35,373 nucleotides of DNA from Actinomycetes bacterium. GTDB lineage: Bacteria > Actinomycetota > Actinomycetes > Streptosporangiales > Streptosporangiaceae. Where the stretch lies: contig JAJYUU010000040.1 of assembly GCA_021792405.1 (NCBI GenBank), positions 1-35,373 of the forward strand, in the 5' to 3' direction. Position 1 is the first letter of the stretch; each line of letters opens with the position of its first letter. The notes under the pieces were generated by a model. The model was not told the origin of the DNA. It ran no database searches and saw nothing but the letters and a program-made list of their open reading frames with translations. A program made the position numbers and the translations under genes. Below are positions 35,269-35,373 of this stretch, piece after piece.

Positions 35269-35373
35269 GAGCCTGTTGATAAAGGGCGGGCGGCAGGCAT
35301 GGCGTAAGGCATCGTATCGATCTGGTCACCGGCGGCGTGGTGGCGTGGATATTGAAGGGACCCCTGGTAGCGG
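35269..35373 (+). mobile_element. Possible insertion-sequence end at the right edge
   Basis: GAGCCTGTTGATAAAGGG (35269-35286) resembles the IS end at the left edge (CCCTGTCGATAAAT, minus strand): 11 of 12 bases of CCTGTYGATAAA agree. If it is an IS tip, the element extends to the right, out of the window. No transposase reading frame is recognisable in the 100 bases available. Confidence 0.35.

Overview
The window is about 35 kb of a high-GC actinobacterial chromosome. Evidence: strong G/C bias at third codon positions, many GTG and one TTG start, actinobacterial families of unknown function (DUF6703, DUF6295, DUF1707-, DUF4232- and DUF664-type proteins), a single-chain glycyl-tRNA synthetase, and a dnaG gene next to an RpoD-type sigma factor. 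The content fits Streptosporangiales or a related lineage, but no marker here settles the genus.

Layout. (1) 1-123: an insertion-sequence end with the first 22 codons of an ISAzo13-like transposase. (2) 270-6184: a catalytically dead cytidine-deaminase-like gene and era, two tandem GNAT paralogues on the opposite strand, a zinc-ribbon/TerB-like gene, recO and uppS. (3) 6301-9716: a radical SAM/SPASM protein, a DUF6703 membrane protein with a seven-unit 15-bp repeat, and glyS. (4) 9751-18105: a frameshifted secreted-protein gene, a beta-hydroxyacid-dehydrogenase-like gene, phosphoenolpyruvate synthase next to pyruvate phosphate dikinase, and dgt. (5) 18158-24880: an AbiEi/DUF559-type protein, an unknown gene, a HAD hydrolase, dnaG, the sigma factor and a small YtxH-like protein. 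(6) 25137-29744: tRNA-Asn followed by a decaying accessory segment. It holds an ECF41/SigJ-type sigma pseudogene, an intact MarR plus DHA2-family efflux pair, and remnants of a NarL-type two-component system. (7) 29760-35201: DUF664/DinB protein, small membrane protein, dienelactone hydrolase with a DUF6295 protein, a sliding clamp away from any dnaA, a DUF1707 protein and two lipoproteins. The last 100 bases begin with another IS-end-like sequence.

How the genes work together: most of the window is housekeeping (ribosome maturation, recombination repair, undecaprenyl phosphate synthesis, tRNA charging, PEP formation, dNTP pool control, primer synthesis, core transcription). The accessory parts are the MarR/efflux segment and the IS-like edges.

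The most unusual signal is non-coding. A 54-bp element occurs twice, at 4524-4577 upstream of recO and at 19373-19426 upstream of the AbiEi/DUF559 gene. The copies match at 46 of 54 positions without gaps and sit in the same orientation relative to the gene they precede. The second copy contains three near-identical 12-mers, two direct and one inverted. I do not recognise it. Other points of interest are in-frame tandem repeats in five unrelated genes, large internal deletions in both halves of a two-component system, a 4-bp CTAG duplication in the sigma pseudogene, and a clear MarR promoter/operator.
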